Source of the DNA: Catellatospora bangladeshensis
GTDB lineage: Bacteria; Actinomycetota; Actinomycetes; Mycobacteriales; Micromonosporaceae
DNA: 64,000 nt
Reading direction: 5' to 3'
NCBI RefSeq assembly: GCF_016862575.1
Contig: NZ_BONF01000019.1
Coordinates: 62,001-126,000, forward strand
In this document: in pieces, positions 33,372 through 43,060 of the stretch
Numbering within the stretch: position 1 is the first letter of the stretch
How the letters are laid out: every line of letters begins with the position of its first letter
Made by a program: the position numbers and the translations under genes
The notes under the pieces: generated by a model
What the model saw: only the letters and a program-made list of their open reading frames with translations
The model's database searches: none
Told to the model about the DNA's origin: nothing

Positions 33372-34679
33372 TCACGACGCGGCCGGGATGCGCGCGGCGA
33401 GCAGGAAGCCGCCGCCGGGCGCGGCTCCCGCCTGGAGCGTGCCGTCGTGCAGGCGCAGGCGTTCGCGCAGGCCGAGCAGCCCGCGTCCGGCGCCGGGCCC
33501 GCCCGGCTCACCCGCGGCGGCCTCGTTGCTGACCTCGACCAGCAGGTCGGCGCCGTCGCGGCGGATGTGCACCGCGGTCACGGCCCCCGGCGCGTGGCGC
33601 AGCGCGTTGGTCAGCCCTTCCTGCACCACCCGGTACGCCGTCAGGTCCACGCCCTCGGGCACGTCGGCGCCGTCGCGGCGCAGCGTCACCGGCTGGCCCG
33701 CGGCGCGTACCGCGTCGACCAGGGTGTCCAGCTCGCGCAGGCCGGGCTGTGGATGCAGGCGGTCGTCGGCGGGGGCCATCAACCCCAGCAGGTGGCGCAG
33801 CTCGGCCATGGCGGCCCGGCCGCTGTCCTCGATCGCGCTCAGCGCCCCGGCGGCGAGGTCCGGCCGCTGGTCGATGACCTTCCCGGCCGCCCCGGCCTGC
33901 ACCACCATGACGCTGACGTGGTGGCTGACCACGTCGTGCAGCTCGCGGGCGATCCGGGCCCGCTCCTCGGCCATCGCGGCGCGGGCGGTGGCGGCCTGCT
34001 CCTGCTCCAGCGCGGCGGCCCGGCGGGCGGCGGCGGCGGCGCGCTCGCGGGCGCTGCGCAGCGCGGCGGCGAACAGCCCGGCGGGTAGCAGCACCGCGAA
34101 CGGGCTGGCCCAGCCCGGCATCTGCGGGATCGACTGGGAGAACAGCGAGGCCGAGATCACCGCCGCGACCGTCAGCAGCGCCCCTGCCCAGCGGACGCTG
34201 CGCCCGTACGCCACGGCCGAGTACGCGCAGATCAGCACCGCCAGGAAGCCCGGCCACAGCAGGCCGTCCTGGAGCACGAACACCCCGCCGGCGGCGACGG
34301 CGAACGCGCTCATCGGCCATCGCCGCCGCACCGCCACCGCCGCCCCGGCGATCAGGTTGACCAGCAGCATGCCGTCGTCGAGCCCGCCGCTGTCGTCTCC
34401 CTCGGGCAGCAGCGGCGGCCCGATGGGCGCCCGCGGTTCCTCACCCGTGCCGAACCTGTCGGGCGGGGCCGGGATGTCGGGAATCGCCGGCCGCTCCTCC
34501 ATCCGGGACACGCCGGGGATGTCCAGCCGCACGGGCGCCGGGGCGTCACCCCTGTCGCCGCTGACCGCGATCGCCCACCCGAACCCGGCCAGCACCAGCA
34601 CCACCGCGAGGGCGAGATCGGCGGCGGGCACTCCGAGGCGGGCGGCCAGGCGGCGCAGGACGGTCGGCACGCCGACCAT
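33372..34679 (-). CDS. Sensor histidine kinase, HisKA_3 type (TCS 2)
   Basis: A 435-residue membrane sensor. The first helix (LALAVVLVLAGFGWAIAV, about 22-39) is followed by an extracytoplasmic Pro/Asp-rich stretch of about 60 residues (about 42-102) containing DIPGVSRMEERPAIPDIPAP, then four or five more helices. The phospho-accepting His lies in RARIARELHDVVSHHVSVMV; the ATPase domain has NALRHAPGA and GRGLLGLRERLRL. The extracellular acidic/proline loop may sense envelope-acting compounds, since similar kinases next to LolD/FtsX exporters respond to cell-wall drugs, but that is inference from neighbourhood. Start ATG 34679. Confidence 0.92.
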   Translation of the reverse strand: MVGVPTVLRRLAARLGVPAADLALAVVLVLAGFGWAIAVSGDRGDAPAPVRLDIPGVSRMEERPAIPDIPAPPDRFGTGEEPRAPIGPPLLPEGDDSGGLDDGMLLVNLIAGAAVAVRRRWPMSAFAVAAGGVFVLQDGLLWPGFLAVLICAYSAVAYGRSVRWAGALLTVAAVISASLFSQSIPQMPGWASPFAVLLPAGLFAAALRSARERAAAAARRAAALEQEQAATARAAMAEERARIARELHDVVSHHVSVMVVQAGAAGKVIDQRPDLAAGALSAIEDSGRAAMAELRHLLGLMAPADDRLHPQPGLRELDTLVDAVRAAGQPVTLRRDGADVPEGVDLTAYRVVQEGLTNALRHAPGAVTAVHIRRDGADLLVEVSNEAAAGEPGGPGAGRGLLGLRERLRLHDGTLQAGAAPGGGFLLAARIPAAS

Positions 34680-34843
34680 TGTGCCCAGGTCACTCCGCTA
34701 TGGCGTCCACCGTGATGACTACCCGCGTCATCATCGTGGCGGACGGCACCCCGCCAGGTTCGCTCCCGCGCCGGACGCGCCCGCGTACCCCCGCTTCCTA
34801 CGGTCGCCAGGACCGGTATCCGACCTGGAGGGGGCAACCGACC

Positions 34844-35524
34844 ATGACCGAACTGATCCGCCTGCGCGACGTGGCGAAGGCGTACGAGGCCGCGGGGCCG
34901 CCCGCCCTGGCCGGCGTCGACCTGACCGTGCACGCCGGGGAGGCCGTCGCCGTCATGGGCCCGTCCGGCAGCGGCAAGTCGACCCTGCTCAACGTCATCG
35001 CCGGGCTGGACCGGCCGACCGGCGGCACCGTCGAGGTGGCCGGCGTACGCGTCGACAAGCTGTCCGAGACCGCGCTGGCCCGCTTCCGCAGCGCGCACAT
35101 CGGCATCATCTTCCAGTTCTTCCACCTGCTCGACGAGATGACCGTGCGCGACAACGTGCTGCTGCCCGCCCGCCTGGCCGGCATGCGCGCCGCCCAGGCC
35201 CGTGGCCGCGCCGACGAGCTGCTGGACCGGCTCGGCATCGCGGGCAAGTCCGACCAGTACCCGGCCCGCCTGTCCGGCGGGCAGCGCCAGCGGGTGGCCA
35301 TCGCCCGCGCCCTGATGAACCGCCCCCAGCTGCTGCTCGCCGACGAACCGACCGGCGCCGTGGACCAGGAGGCCGCCGCCGGGGTCCGCGACCTGCTGCA
35401 CGAGCTGTCCGAGGGCGGCCTCACGCTGCTGCTCGTCACGCACGACCCGCAGCTGGCCACCGCCGCCGGGCGGCGGCTGATCACCATGCGCGACGGCCGG
35501 GCCACCGAGGCGGTGCCCGCATGA
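34844..35524 (+). CDS. ABC transporter ATP-binding protein, LolD/MacB type
   Basis: A 226-residue ATPase. Walker A GPSGSGKST (about 39-47), Q-loop in FQFFHLLDEMTV, signature LSGGQRQRVAIARAL (about 144-158), Walker B LLLADEPTGAVD, H-loop in LLVTHDP. This is the MacB/LolD/BceA class, which powers mechanotransmission rather than classic transport. The start is ATG 34844, with GGAGGGGG 10 nt upstream; the frame continues open upstream without conserved residues. It overlaps the permease gene by 4 nt (ATGA) and is divergent from the TCS 2 kinase gene. Confidence 0.94.
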   Translation: MTELIRLRDVAKAYEAAGPPALAGVDLTVHAGEAVAVMGPSGSGKSTLLNVIAGLDRPTGGTVEVAGVRVDKLSETALARFRSAHIGIIFQFFHLLDEMTVRDNVLLPARLAGMRAAQARGRADELLDRLGIAGKSDQYPARLSGGQRQRVAIARALMNRPQLLLADEPTGAVDQEAAAGVRDLLHELSEGGLTLLLVTHDPQLATAAGRRLITMRDGRATEAVPA

Positions 35525-37956
35525 GCGCCCTGACCGGGGTCTCCCCCGCCGCTGAGCGGCAGGAGCGCGCCCGGCCGCCGGAGCCGCGCCGCGGCCGGGG
35601 CACGGGCGCCGTGCTCGCGGCCGCCCGCGCGGCGGTGGCCCGGCGGCGGCTGCAGACGGTGATCGTCGGGATCGTCGTGCTGCTGTCGGCCGCCACCTCC
35701 GTGCTCGGTGTCGGCCTGCTCGTCGCCTCGCACGGGCCGTTCGACGACGCGTTCGCCGAGGCACAGGGCGCCCACGTCGCCGCCACCGTCAGCGCCGAGG
35801 TGCCCGCCGGGCAACTCGCGGCGACCGCCACGGCCACCGGCGTCGCTGCCGCGGCAGGCCCGTTCGACCAGGTCACGGCGCCCATCACGGGCATGTTCGG
35901 GCCGCCCGGCCTGGAGTTCGTCATCGTGGGACGCGGCGAGCAGCACGGCCCCGTGGACCGGCTCACGCTCACCGACGGCACCTGGCTCACCGGCCCCGGG
36001 CAGATCGTGGTGACCCGGCGCATCTCCGGGCCGCGCACCAGAGTCGGCACCACGCTCACCATCAACGGGGTGTCGCTGCGGGTGGTCGGCGTCGCCGCGT
36101 CGGTCACCGGCACCGCCGACGGGTGGGTCCACCCCACCCAGACCGACGTGCTCACCGGCGAGAACACCGCCCGGCAGATGCTCTACCGCTTCACGAGCCC
36201 CGGCGCCGACGACGCCGCGCTGCGCGCCGCCCTCACCACCGCCACCAGCGCCCTGCCCCGGGGCGCGGTCACCGGCGCGACCACGTACGTGACCATCCGG
36301 CTGGCGCTCAACCGGTCCATCGCGGCGATCGCGCCGTTCGTGGTGGCGTTCGCGATCCTCGGCATCGTGCTGTCCGTGCTGATCACGGTCAACGTCGTCA
36401 ACGGCGCGGTCGTCTCCGGCTTCCGCACCATCGGCATCCTCAAGACCCTCGGCTTCACCCCCGGGCAGGTCGTCGCCGTGTACGTCGCGCAGGTGCTCGT
36501 CCCGGCGCTGGCCGGCGCGGCCCTCGGCGTGGTGCTCGGCGCGCTGCTGGCGGTGCCGATGCTCGCGCAGACCGACGACGCGTACGGCATCCCCGGCGAC
36601 GGCGCGGGCGTGCCGCTCTGGGTGATCGGGCTGGTGCTGGCCGCCGCTCCGCTGCTGGTCGCGCTCGCCGCGCTCGGGCCGGCGCTGCGGGCCGGGCGGC
36701 TGGCCGCCAACCAGGCGATCAGCGTGGGCCGCGCGCCGCGTACCGGCCGGGGCTTCCGGGCCCGCCGCGCACTGACCGCATCGGCGCTGCCCCGCCCGGT
36801 CGCCCTCGGCCTCGGCATGCCGCTGGCCCGGCCGTCACGGGCCCTGGCGACCGTGGTCGCGCTGCTGCTCGGCGCGATCACCCTGGTCTTCTCCAGCGGC
36901 CTATCCGCGTCGATGATCGAGGTCAACACCGCGTTCAGCCGCCTCGACGCGGTCGCGGTCGAGGTGAACGTCATAGTGCCCGACGCGTTCGGCAACGCTC
37001 CGCTGCCGCCACCGGGACCGGGCGGGGCTCCCCGTGCCCCGATCGACCCGCCCGACCCCGCAGACGTCGCCGCGGCCGTGGCCGCCATGCCCGGCACCGC
37101 GCACTCGGTGCTGCGCGAGGACGCCGAGATCCGCGTCGCGGGCATCAGCGGGGAGGTCCGCCTCTTCGGGTACGCCGGAGACGCGAGCTGGGCCGGGCAC
37201 CGCCTCGCCGCCGGGCGCTGGTACTCGGGTGCGGGCGAGGTCGTGCTCTCGTCGTACACGCTGCGGCAGACCGGGCTCGTGCTCGGCGACCGGGTCACCC
37301 TGCCCGGCGGGCGCGTGGTCACCGTCGTCGGCGAGGTCATCAACGGCAGCGACCAGTACACGATGATCGGCGACGAGTCGCTGGTGGAACAGGCGTTCTC
37401 CGCGCGGGTCGAGGTCGGCCTCACGGCGGGCGCCGACTCCGCCGCGTACACGAAGGCCTTGCAGGCGAAGTATCCGGAGGAGACGTCCGGGGTGTACGTC
37501 GAGGACCGGGCCGTCAGCGAGGAGAGCGAGACGTTCGTGATCATCCAGGCGCTGATCGTGATGCTCACCTTGCTGCTCAGCGTCGTCGCGGCGCTGGGGG
37601 TGCTCAACACGGTGGTGCTGACCACCCGGGAGCGGATCCACGAGATCGGCGTGCTGAAGGCGCTGGGCATGACGCCGCGGCAGACCCGGATCATGGTGGT
37701 CACGTCGATGGTGGGCCTGGGACTGCTGGCGGGCGTGATCGCCGTGCCGCTGGGAGTCGCGCTGCACCACGCGGTCATCCCGGTGATGGGTGAGGGCGCG
37801 TCCACCGCCCTGCCGCAGTCCGCCATGGAGGTGTACGGGATCGGCGAGCTGGTGCTGCTCGGCGGCGCGGGCATCGTGCTCGCGGTGCTCGGCGCGCTGC
37901 TCCCGGCGGGCTGGGCGGCCCGCACCCGCGTCGCCACGGCCCTGCGCGCGGAGTAG
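35521..37956 (+). CDS. FtsX-like ABC transporter permease
   Basis: An 811-residue membrane protein with two FtsX halves. The first helix is near residues 40-62 (VIVGIVVLLSAATSVLGVGL), followed by a large extracytoplasmic domain and a cluster of three helices (about 265-400: IAPFVVAFAILGIVLSVLIT; RTIGILKTLGFTPGQVVAVY). A second helix at about 440-465, a second external domain, and a final cluster (about 680-805: NTVVLTTRERIHEIGVLKAL) complete the duplicated plan. This is the long actinobacterial MacB/LolCE-like permease. With the ATPase it likely extrudes or senses lipids or peptides at the envelope. Confidence 0.92.
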   Translation: MSALTGVSPAAERQERARPPEPRRGRGTGAVLAAARAAVARRRLQTVIVGIVVLLSAATSVLGVGLLVASHGPFDDAFAEAQGAHVAATVSAEVPAGQLAATATATGVAAAAGPFDQVTAPITGMFGPPGLEFVIVGRGEQHGPVDRLTLTDGTWLTGPGQIVVTRRISGPRTRVGTTLTINGVSLRVVGVAASVTGTADGWVHPTQTDVLTGENTARQMLYRFTSPGADDAALRAALTTATSALPRGAVTGATTYVTIRLALNRSIAAIAPFVVAFAILGIVLSVLITVNVVNGAVVSGFRTIGILKTLGFTPGQVVAVYVAQVLVPALAGAALGVVLGALLAVPMLAQTDDAYGIPGDGAGVPLWVIGLVLAAAPLLVALAALGPALRAGRLAANQAISVGRAPRTGRGFRARRALTASALPRPVALGLGMPLARPSRALATVVALLLGAITLVFSSGLSASMIEVNTAFSRLDAVAVEVNVIVPDAFGNAPLPPPGPGGAPRAPIDPPDPADVAAAVAAMPGTAHSVLREDAEIRVAGISGEVRLFGYAGDASWAGHRLAAGRWYSGAGEVVLSSYTLRQTGLVLGDRVTLPGGRVVTVVGEVINGSDQYTMIGDESLVEQAFSARVEVGLTAGADSAAYTKALQAKYPEETSGVYVEDRAVSEESETFVIIQALIVMLTLLLSVVAALGVLNTVVLTTRERIHEIGVLKALGMTPRQTRIMVVTSMVGLGLLAGVIAVPLGVALHHAVIPVMGEGASTALPQSAMEVYGIGELVLLGGAGIVLAVLGALLPAGWAARTRVATALRAE

Positions 37957-38249
37957 CCGCCGGCACGCCTGTGCCATGACCGAAGCTCTCGCCACGCTGC
38001 CGGAGCTTCGGTCATGGCGCGCCGCACGGCCACCTCCCCTGACTCCCGCTGGGAAGATCACCGTTTCGTGTCGTTATGTGTGGTGAGACCACAGGTTCTG
38101 ACACGAGACAGCGATCTTCAGGCGTCGGGCGGCCGCAGGCTGCCGGGCCAGCGCGCGATTGCCCGGCGGGGGCGATCTCCGAGGGTGTTCCGAGGTGATT
38201 CTCGTTGAACGTTCAGCGAACGGCTCTGGTCTCGGTTCGGTAACACCCC
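37957..38249. other. Intergenic region with structured repeat
   Basis: A 305-bp gap (to 38261) between two plus-strand genes. Contents: a GACCGAAGCTC...GAGCTTCGGTC-type hairpin right after the permease stop (around 37979-38014) which may end transcription, the 67-nt structured element (38053-38119), and the protease promoter. No coding frame is supported. Confidence 0.65.
38053..38119. repeat. 67-nt structured element, copy 2
   Basis: Outer arms GAAGATCACCGTTTCGTGTC (38053-38072) and 38100-38119 pair at 17 of 20 positions. A 6x6 internal loop separates them from the inner stem TGTGGT (38079-38084) / ACCACA (38088-38093) with a 3-nt loop. Geometry is identical to 21489-21555. Confidence 0.85.
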
Positions 38250-38255
38250 TAGGCT
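38250..38255 (+). promoter_or_regulatory. -10 box TAGGCT placed for a leaderless mRNA
   Basis: TAGGCT ends 6 nt before the ATG at 38262 of the protease gene, with no ribosome site between. A GTG at 38259 overlaps but fits the spacing less well. Confidence 0.45.
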
Positions 38256-38261
38256 CAGGTG

Positions 38262-39095
38262 ATGCCGGGTCGCTTCAGGGTCGTGCCGACCGAGCCCGCC
38301 GCGCCGCCCGCTCCCCCGGCGGCCGAGGGCAGTCCAGCGGGTCCGCCTGCGCGCGTACGCCATCGGGTCCTGATCGCGGCGCTGGCCGCGGCGGTGCTGG
38401 CGCTGACCGCGGTGGTCGCCTACCAGTGGGGCTCCTCCTCGTCCCCGGAGACGGCCACCGTGGCGCCGGCCCCGTCGCCGTCGGCGGACGCGCCGCTGAC
38501 CGTCGGCGAGATCTACCAGACCCTTGCCCCGTCCGTGGTGTTCATCAAGGCGGCGGGCAAGGCGGGCACCGCGACCGGCAGCGGCGTGGTCGCCAACGCG
38601 GACGGGTCGGTGCTGACCGCGCTGCACGTGGTGCGCGGCGCGACCGCCATCGAGCTGGCCTTCGCGGACGGCACCACCGCGAAGGCCGCCATCGCCGCGC
38701 AGGACCCGGCGCACGACATCGCCGTGCTGACCCCGGCGCAGCTGCCGTCGGTGCTGGTCCCGGCGGTGATGGGCGGCGGCCCGGCGATCGGCGACGCGGT
38801 GGTCGCCATCGGCAACCCGCTCGGCCTGGTCCAGTCGACCACCTCGGGGGTCGTCTCCGGCCTGGACCGGTCCATCGTGGCCAAGGAGGCGGGCGAACTG
38901 GACGGGCTGATCCAGTTCGACGCCGCGGTCAACCCGGGCAGCTCGGGCGGGCCGCTGGTCAACGACCGGGGGCAGACCGTCGGCATCGTGGTCGCCCTGG
39001 CCAACCCGACGGAGGCGGGCACCTTCATCGGTGTCGGCTTCGCCGTGCCGATCGGCACCGCGCTGGGCGCCGACGGCCCGCGCCCGCAGCTGTGA
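38262..39095 (+). CDS. Membrane-anchored trypsin-like serine protease (S1C)
   Basis: A 277-residue protease. A Pro-rich cytoplasmic start leads to one membrane helix (VLIAALAAAVLALTAVVAYQ, about 36-55), so the catalytic domain is outside the membrane. The chymotrypsin triad is intact: His in LTALHVVRG, Asp in AHDIAVLTP, Ser in NPGSSGGPLV. It lacks a PDZ domain, ending soon after the barrel (FAVPIGTALGADG), so it is a short DegS/HtrA-like protease. It heads a co-directional run with MoxR, DUF58 and two VWA genes (33 bp to the next start), suggesting a joint envelope function. Confidence 0.9.
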   Translation: MPGRFRVVPTEPAAPPAPPAAEGSPAGPPARVRHRVLIAALAAAVLALTAVVAYQWGSSSSPETATVAPAPSPSADAPLTVGEIYQTLAPSVVFIKAAGKAGTATGSGVVANADGSVLTALHVVRGATAIELAFADGTTAKAAIAAQDPAHDIAVLTPAQLPSVLVPAVMGGGPAIGDAVVAIGNPLGLVQSTTSGVVSGLDRSIVAKEAGELDGLIQFDAAVNPGSSGGPLVNDRGQTVGIVVALANPTEAGTFIGVGFAVPIGTALGADGPRPQL

Positions 39096-39128
39096 TCCCC
39101 CATCCGCGTAACCACTGAGGACGGACAG

Positions 39129-40115
<987 letters not shown>

Positions 40116-40117
40116 GC

Positions 40118-41008
40118 ATGACGGCGGCCTCCGACCGGCTGCTGCGGCGCCTGGAGTGGCAGGTGCTGCGGCGTCTCGACGGGCGCCTGCAGGGCGGGCA
40201 CCGCACGGTGTGGCGCGGGGTCGGCATCGACTTCGCGGACCTGCGCGCGTACACGCCCGAGGACGACGTACGGCACATCGACTGGAACGTCACGGCGCGC
40301 ATGGACGAGCCGTTCGTGCGGCAGTACACCGAGGACCGTGAGCTGACCGCGTGGCTGGTGCTGGACCGCTCGGCCTCGATGCGGGTCGGCGGCGGCGACG
40401 CGCCGGGCAAGGAGTCTGTGCTGACGGAACTGGCGATCTGCCTGGCCCGGCTGCTGTCGCAGCACGGCAACCGGGTGGGCGCGATCCTGTACGACAACCG
40501 GCACCAGAAGGTGATCCCGCCCCGGGCCGGGCGCAACCAGATCCTGCGGCTGGCGCACGAGCTGGACCGGCCGGTCCCCGCCGACGGGCACGGCGCCACG
40601 ACCGACCTGGCGGCGATGCTGCGGCTGGCGGCGACCACGTCGCGGCGGCGGTCGCTGTTCCTGGTGCTGTCGGACTTCATCGGCGAGCCGGGCTGGGAGC
40701 GGGCGCTGACGTTGCTCGCCCACCGGCACGAGGTCGTGGCGGTGCGCATCGTCGACCCGGCCGAGCTGCGCCTGCCCGACCTGGGCCTGGTGATCATCGA
40801 GGACGCGGAGACGGGTGAGCAGCTGCTCGTCGACACCGGCGATCCGCTGCTGCGCAGGCGCTTCCGGGCGCAGGCGCGGGAGCGGGAGGCGGCGCTGGAC
40901 GGCGCGGTGACCCGGGCGGGCGCGGTGGCGCACCGGGTCACCACCGACACCGACCTGGTCGACGCCCTGGTGGGCATGGTGCACCGGTCCCGGCGGAGGC
41001 CCCGATGA
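40118..41008 (+). CDS. DUF58 domain-containing protein
   Basis: A 296-residue protein with the DUF58 signature GIDFADLRAYTPEDDVRHID followed by WNVTAR (about 43-69), then a VWA-like fold beginning AWLVLDRSASM, which keeps the DxSxS part of a metal-adhesion site. DUF58 proteins are constant partners of MoxR ATPases and are thought to link the ATPase to VWA proteins. No membrane helix. It begins right after the moxR stop and overlaps the next gene by 4 nt (ATGA), so the cassette is translated together. Confidence 0.93.
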   Translation: MTAASDRLLRRLEWQVLRRLDGRLQGGHRTVWRGVGIDFADLRAYTPEDDVRHIDWNVTARMDEPFVRQYTEDRELTAWLVLDRSASMRVGGGDAPGKESVLTELAICLARLLSQHGNRVGAILYDNRHQKVIPPRAGRNQILRLAHELDRPVPADGHGATTDLAAMLRLAATTSRRRSLFLVLSDFIGEPGWERALTLLAHRHEVVAVRIVDPAELRLPDLGLVIIEDAETGEQLLVDTGDPLLRRRFRAQAREREAALDGAVTRAGAVAHRVTTDTDLVDALVGMVHRSRRRPR

Positions 41009-41961
41009 CGGTGATGTATCCGCCCCTGCTGGTCTTCGGCCTGCTGCTCAGCGCCGGCCTGATCGCCGGGTACGTGCTGCTGCGCCGCTCGCGCGCGAAC
41101 GCGCCCCGGGCGACGGCGACGGGCCGGTCGGGGCTGCGCCGGCACCTGCCGTACGCGCTGATGCTGGCGGCGCTGCCGCTGCTGCTCGCGGGGCTGTCCC
41201 GGCCGCAGGCGGAGCTGCCGGTGCCCCGGGTGTCCGGCACGGTGGTGCTGGTCTTCGACGTGTCCAACAGCATGGCCGCCGAGGACGTGGCACCGAACCG
41301 GCTGGCCGCCGCGCAGACCGCGGCGAACGCGTTCGTGGAGGCCCAGCCGGACACCGTCGACATCGGCGTGGTGATGTTCGGGCAGGGCGGGCTGCTCACC
41401 CAGGCCCCGACCGACGACCGGCGCTCGGTGCAGGCGGCGATCTCCCGCCTGACGCCCAGCGGCGGCACGTCGCTGCGGCAGGCGATCCTGACCGCGCTGG
41501 GCGCGATCGTCGGCGAGCCGGTGGACCTGCCCGCCGAGGACGCGACCGAGCTGCCCGACCTGGGCTACTGGGGTTCGGCCACGATCGTGGTGTTCTCCGA
41601 CGGGCAGGACGACGCGCCCGCCGACGCCGAGGCGGCGGCGATGCTCGCCGCCGGGGCCGGGGTGAGGATCGAGACGGTCGGCGTCGGCACGGTCGAGGGC
41701 ACCACCGTCGAGGTCGACGGCTACCAGGTCGCCACGGCGCTTGACGAGCAGCTGCTGACCGGGCTGGCCGCGGCGACCGGCGGCGAGTACCACCCGGCGC
41801 GCGACGCCGCGGCCCTGCACGACATCGGCGACGCGATCGACCTGCGCATCACCACCCAGCCCGAGCTGGTCGAGCTGACCGGCCCGCTCGCCGGGATCGC
41901 GCTCCTCCTGCTGACCCTCGGCGGACTGCTGATGATCCGCTGGTACGGAAGGATCGTCTGA
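41005..41961 (+). CDS. Membrane VWA-domain protein (BatA/BatB-like), first copy
   Basis: A 318-residue protein. Helices at the N-terminus (LLVFGLLLSAGLIAGYVLLR; YALMLAALPLLLAGL) and at the C-terminus (LAGIALLLLTLGGLLMIRWY) bracket a von Willebrand factor A domain with an intact MIDAS: DVSNS near 90-94, then a conserved Thr in PSGGTSLRQ and Asp in FSDGQDDAP. The layout matches BatA/BatB proteins associated with MoxR. The stop overlaps the next start by one base (TGATG). The VWA face is predicted to meet MoxR/DUF58 or an external partner. Confidence 0.92.
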   Translation: MTVMYPPLLVFGLLLSAGLIAGYVLLRRSRANAPRATATGRSGLRRHLPYALMLAALPLLLAGLSRPQAELPVPRVSGTVVLVFDVSNSMAAEDVAPNRLAAAQTAANAFVEAQPDTVDIGVVMFGQGGLLTQAPTDDRRSVQAAISRLTPSGGTSLRQAILTALGAIVGEPVDLPAEDATELPDLGYWGSATIVVFSDGQDDAPADAEAAAMLAAGAGVRIETVGVGTVEGTTVEVDGYQVATALDEQLLTGLAAATGGEYHPARDAAALHDIGDAIDLRITTQPELVELTGPLAGIALLLLTLGGLLMIRWYGRIV

Positions 41962-43007
41962 TGTCGCTCACCTGGCCGTGGGCGCTGGCCGCCCTGGTGG
42001 CGGCCCCCCTCCTGCTGCTCCTGCGCTGGTGGATGCTGAAGCGGCGGCGCAAACTCGCGGTGCGGGTGTCGAGCCTGGCGCTGATCCGGGCCGCGCTGCC
42101 CGGACCGAAGCGCTGGCAGCGGCACCTGCCGGTGGCCCTGTTCGTGCTCGCGCTGCTGGCGCTGGGCACGGCCGTGGCCCGGCCGCAGGCGTCGCTGCGG
42201 GTGCCGACGAGCAGCAGCTCGATCGTGCTGGCGCTGGACGTGTCGCAGTCGATGTGCTCGACCGACGTGCCGCCGAACCGGCTGACCGCGGCGCAGGAGG
42301 CGGCCCGCGAGTTCGTCCGGGCGCAGGACGGCGGGACGAAGATCGGGCTGGTCGCCTTCTCCGGCATCTCGGGCCTGCTGGTCGCGCCGACCACGGACCG
42401 CGACGCGCTGCTGGCCGCGATCGACGGCCTGAGCACCGCGCGGGGCACCGCGATCGGGCAGGCGATCCTGACCGCGATCGACGCGGTCGCCGAGATCAAC
42501 CCCGAGGTCGTGCCGATCGGCGTCGACCTGGGCGAGACGACCCGGCCGGAGGGCGACGGATTCGTCCCGGACACCATCGTGGTGCTCACCGACGGCGCGA
42601 ACACCCAGGGCGTGGACCCGGTGACCGCGGCCGAGCAGGCGGCGGGGCGCGGGCTGCGGGTGTACACCATCGGGTTCGGCACGACCGAGCCCGCGCCGAT
42701 GGTGTGCAGCCCCGACCAGATCGGCAGCGGGGGCATGGGCACCCGGCCGGAGTGGCAGGGCCGGTTCGGCGGCGGGCGGCGCGCCCAGCTGATCGACGAG
42801 GACACGCTGGCCGCGGTGGCCGAGCTGACCGGCGGGGAGTACTTCCGGGCCGAGGACGCCGACCAGCTCAACGAGGTGCTGACCGACCTGCCGAGCACGA
42901 TCGTCACGCAGGAGCGCGACGTCGAGGTGACCGTCTGGTTCGTGCTGGCCGGGGCGCTGCTGCTGATCGGCGCGGTCGGGTTGTCGCTGCGCTGGAACCG
43001 TTCCTGA
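41961..43007 (+). CDS. Membrane VWA-domain protein (BatA-like), second copy
   Basis: A 348-residue paralogue of the preceding protein. Two N-terminal hydrophobic segments (WALAALVAAPLLLLLRWWML; LPVALFVLALLALGTAV), a VWA domain with MIDAS motif DVSQS near 93-97 and VLTDGAN near 212, and a C-terminal helix (FVLAGALLLIGAVGLSL). Two VWA membrane proteins in tandem after MoxR-DUF58 is the standard order for this cassette. The Cys in SMCSTD next to the MIDAS motif is a small deviation from the first copy. Confidence 0.92.
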   Translation: MSLTWPWALAALVAAPLLLLLRWWMLKRRRKLAVRVSSLALIRAALPGPKRWQRHLPVALFVLALLALGTAVARPQASLRVPTSSSSIVLALDVSQSMCSTDVPPNRLTAAQEAAREFVRAQDGGTKIGLVAFSGISGLLVAPTTDRDALLAAIDGLSTARGTAIGQAILTAIDAVAEINPEVVPIGVDLGETTRPEGDGFVPDTIVVLTDGANTQGVDPVTAAEQAAGRGLRVYTIGFGTTEPAPMVCSPDQIGSGGMGTRPEWQGRFGGGRRAQLIDEDTLAAVAELTGGEYFRAEDADQLNEVLTDLPSTIVTQERDVEVTVWFVLAGALLLIGAVGLSLRWNRS

Positions 43008-43060
43008 CCGCGACCGTCCAGGTGCGACGGTCTGGCGCGGCCGGGCTGTGATCGGCGAGG

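Noticed and set aside
31897-35520. A plus-strand open frame running into the FtsX permease gene
   Set aside because: The frame happens to stay open over the antisense of the MerR, hsp20 and two-component genes. Real permease homology begins only at 35521, where the ATGA overlap with the ATPase gene also sits.
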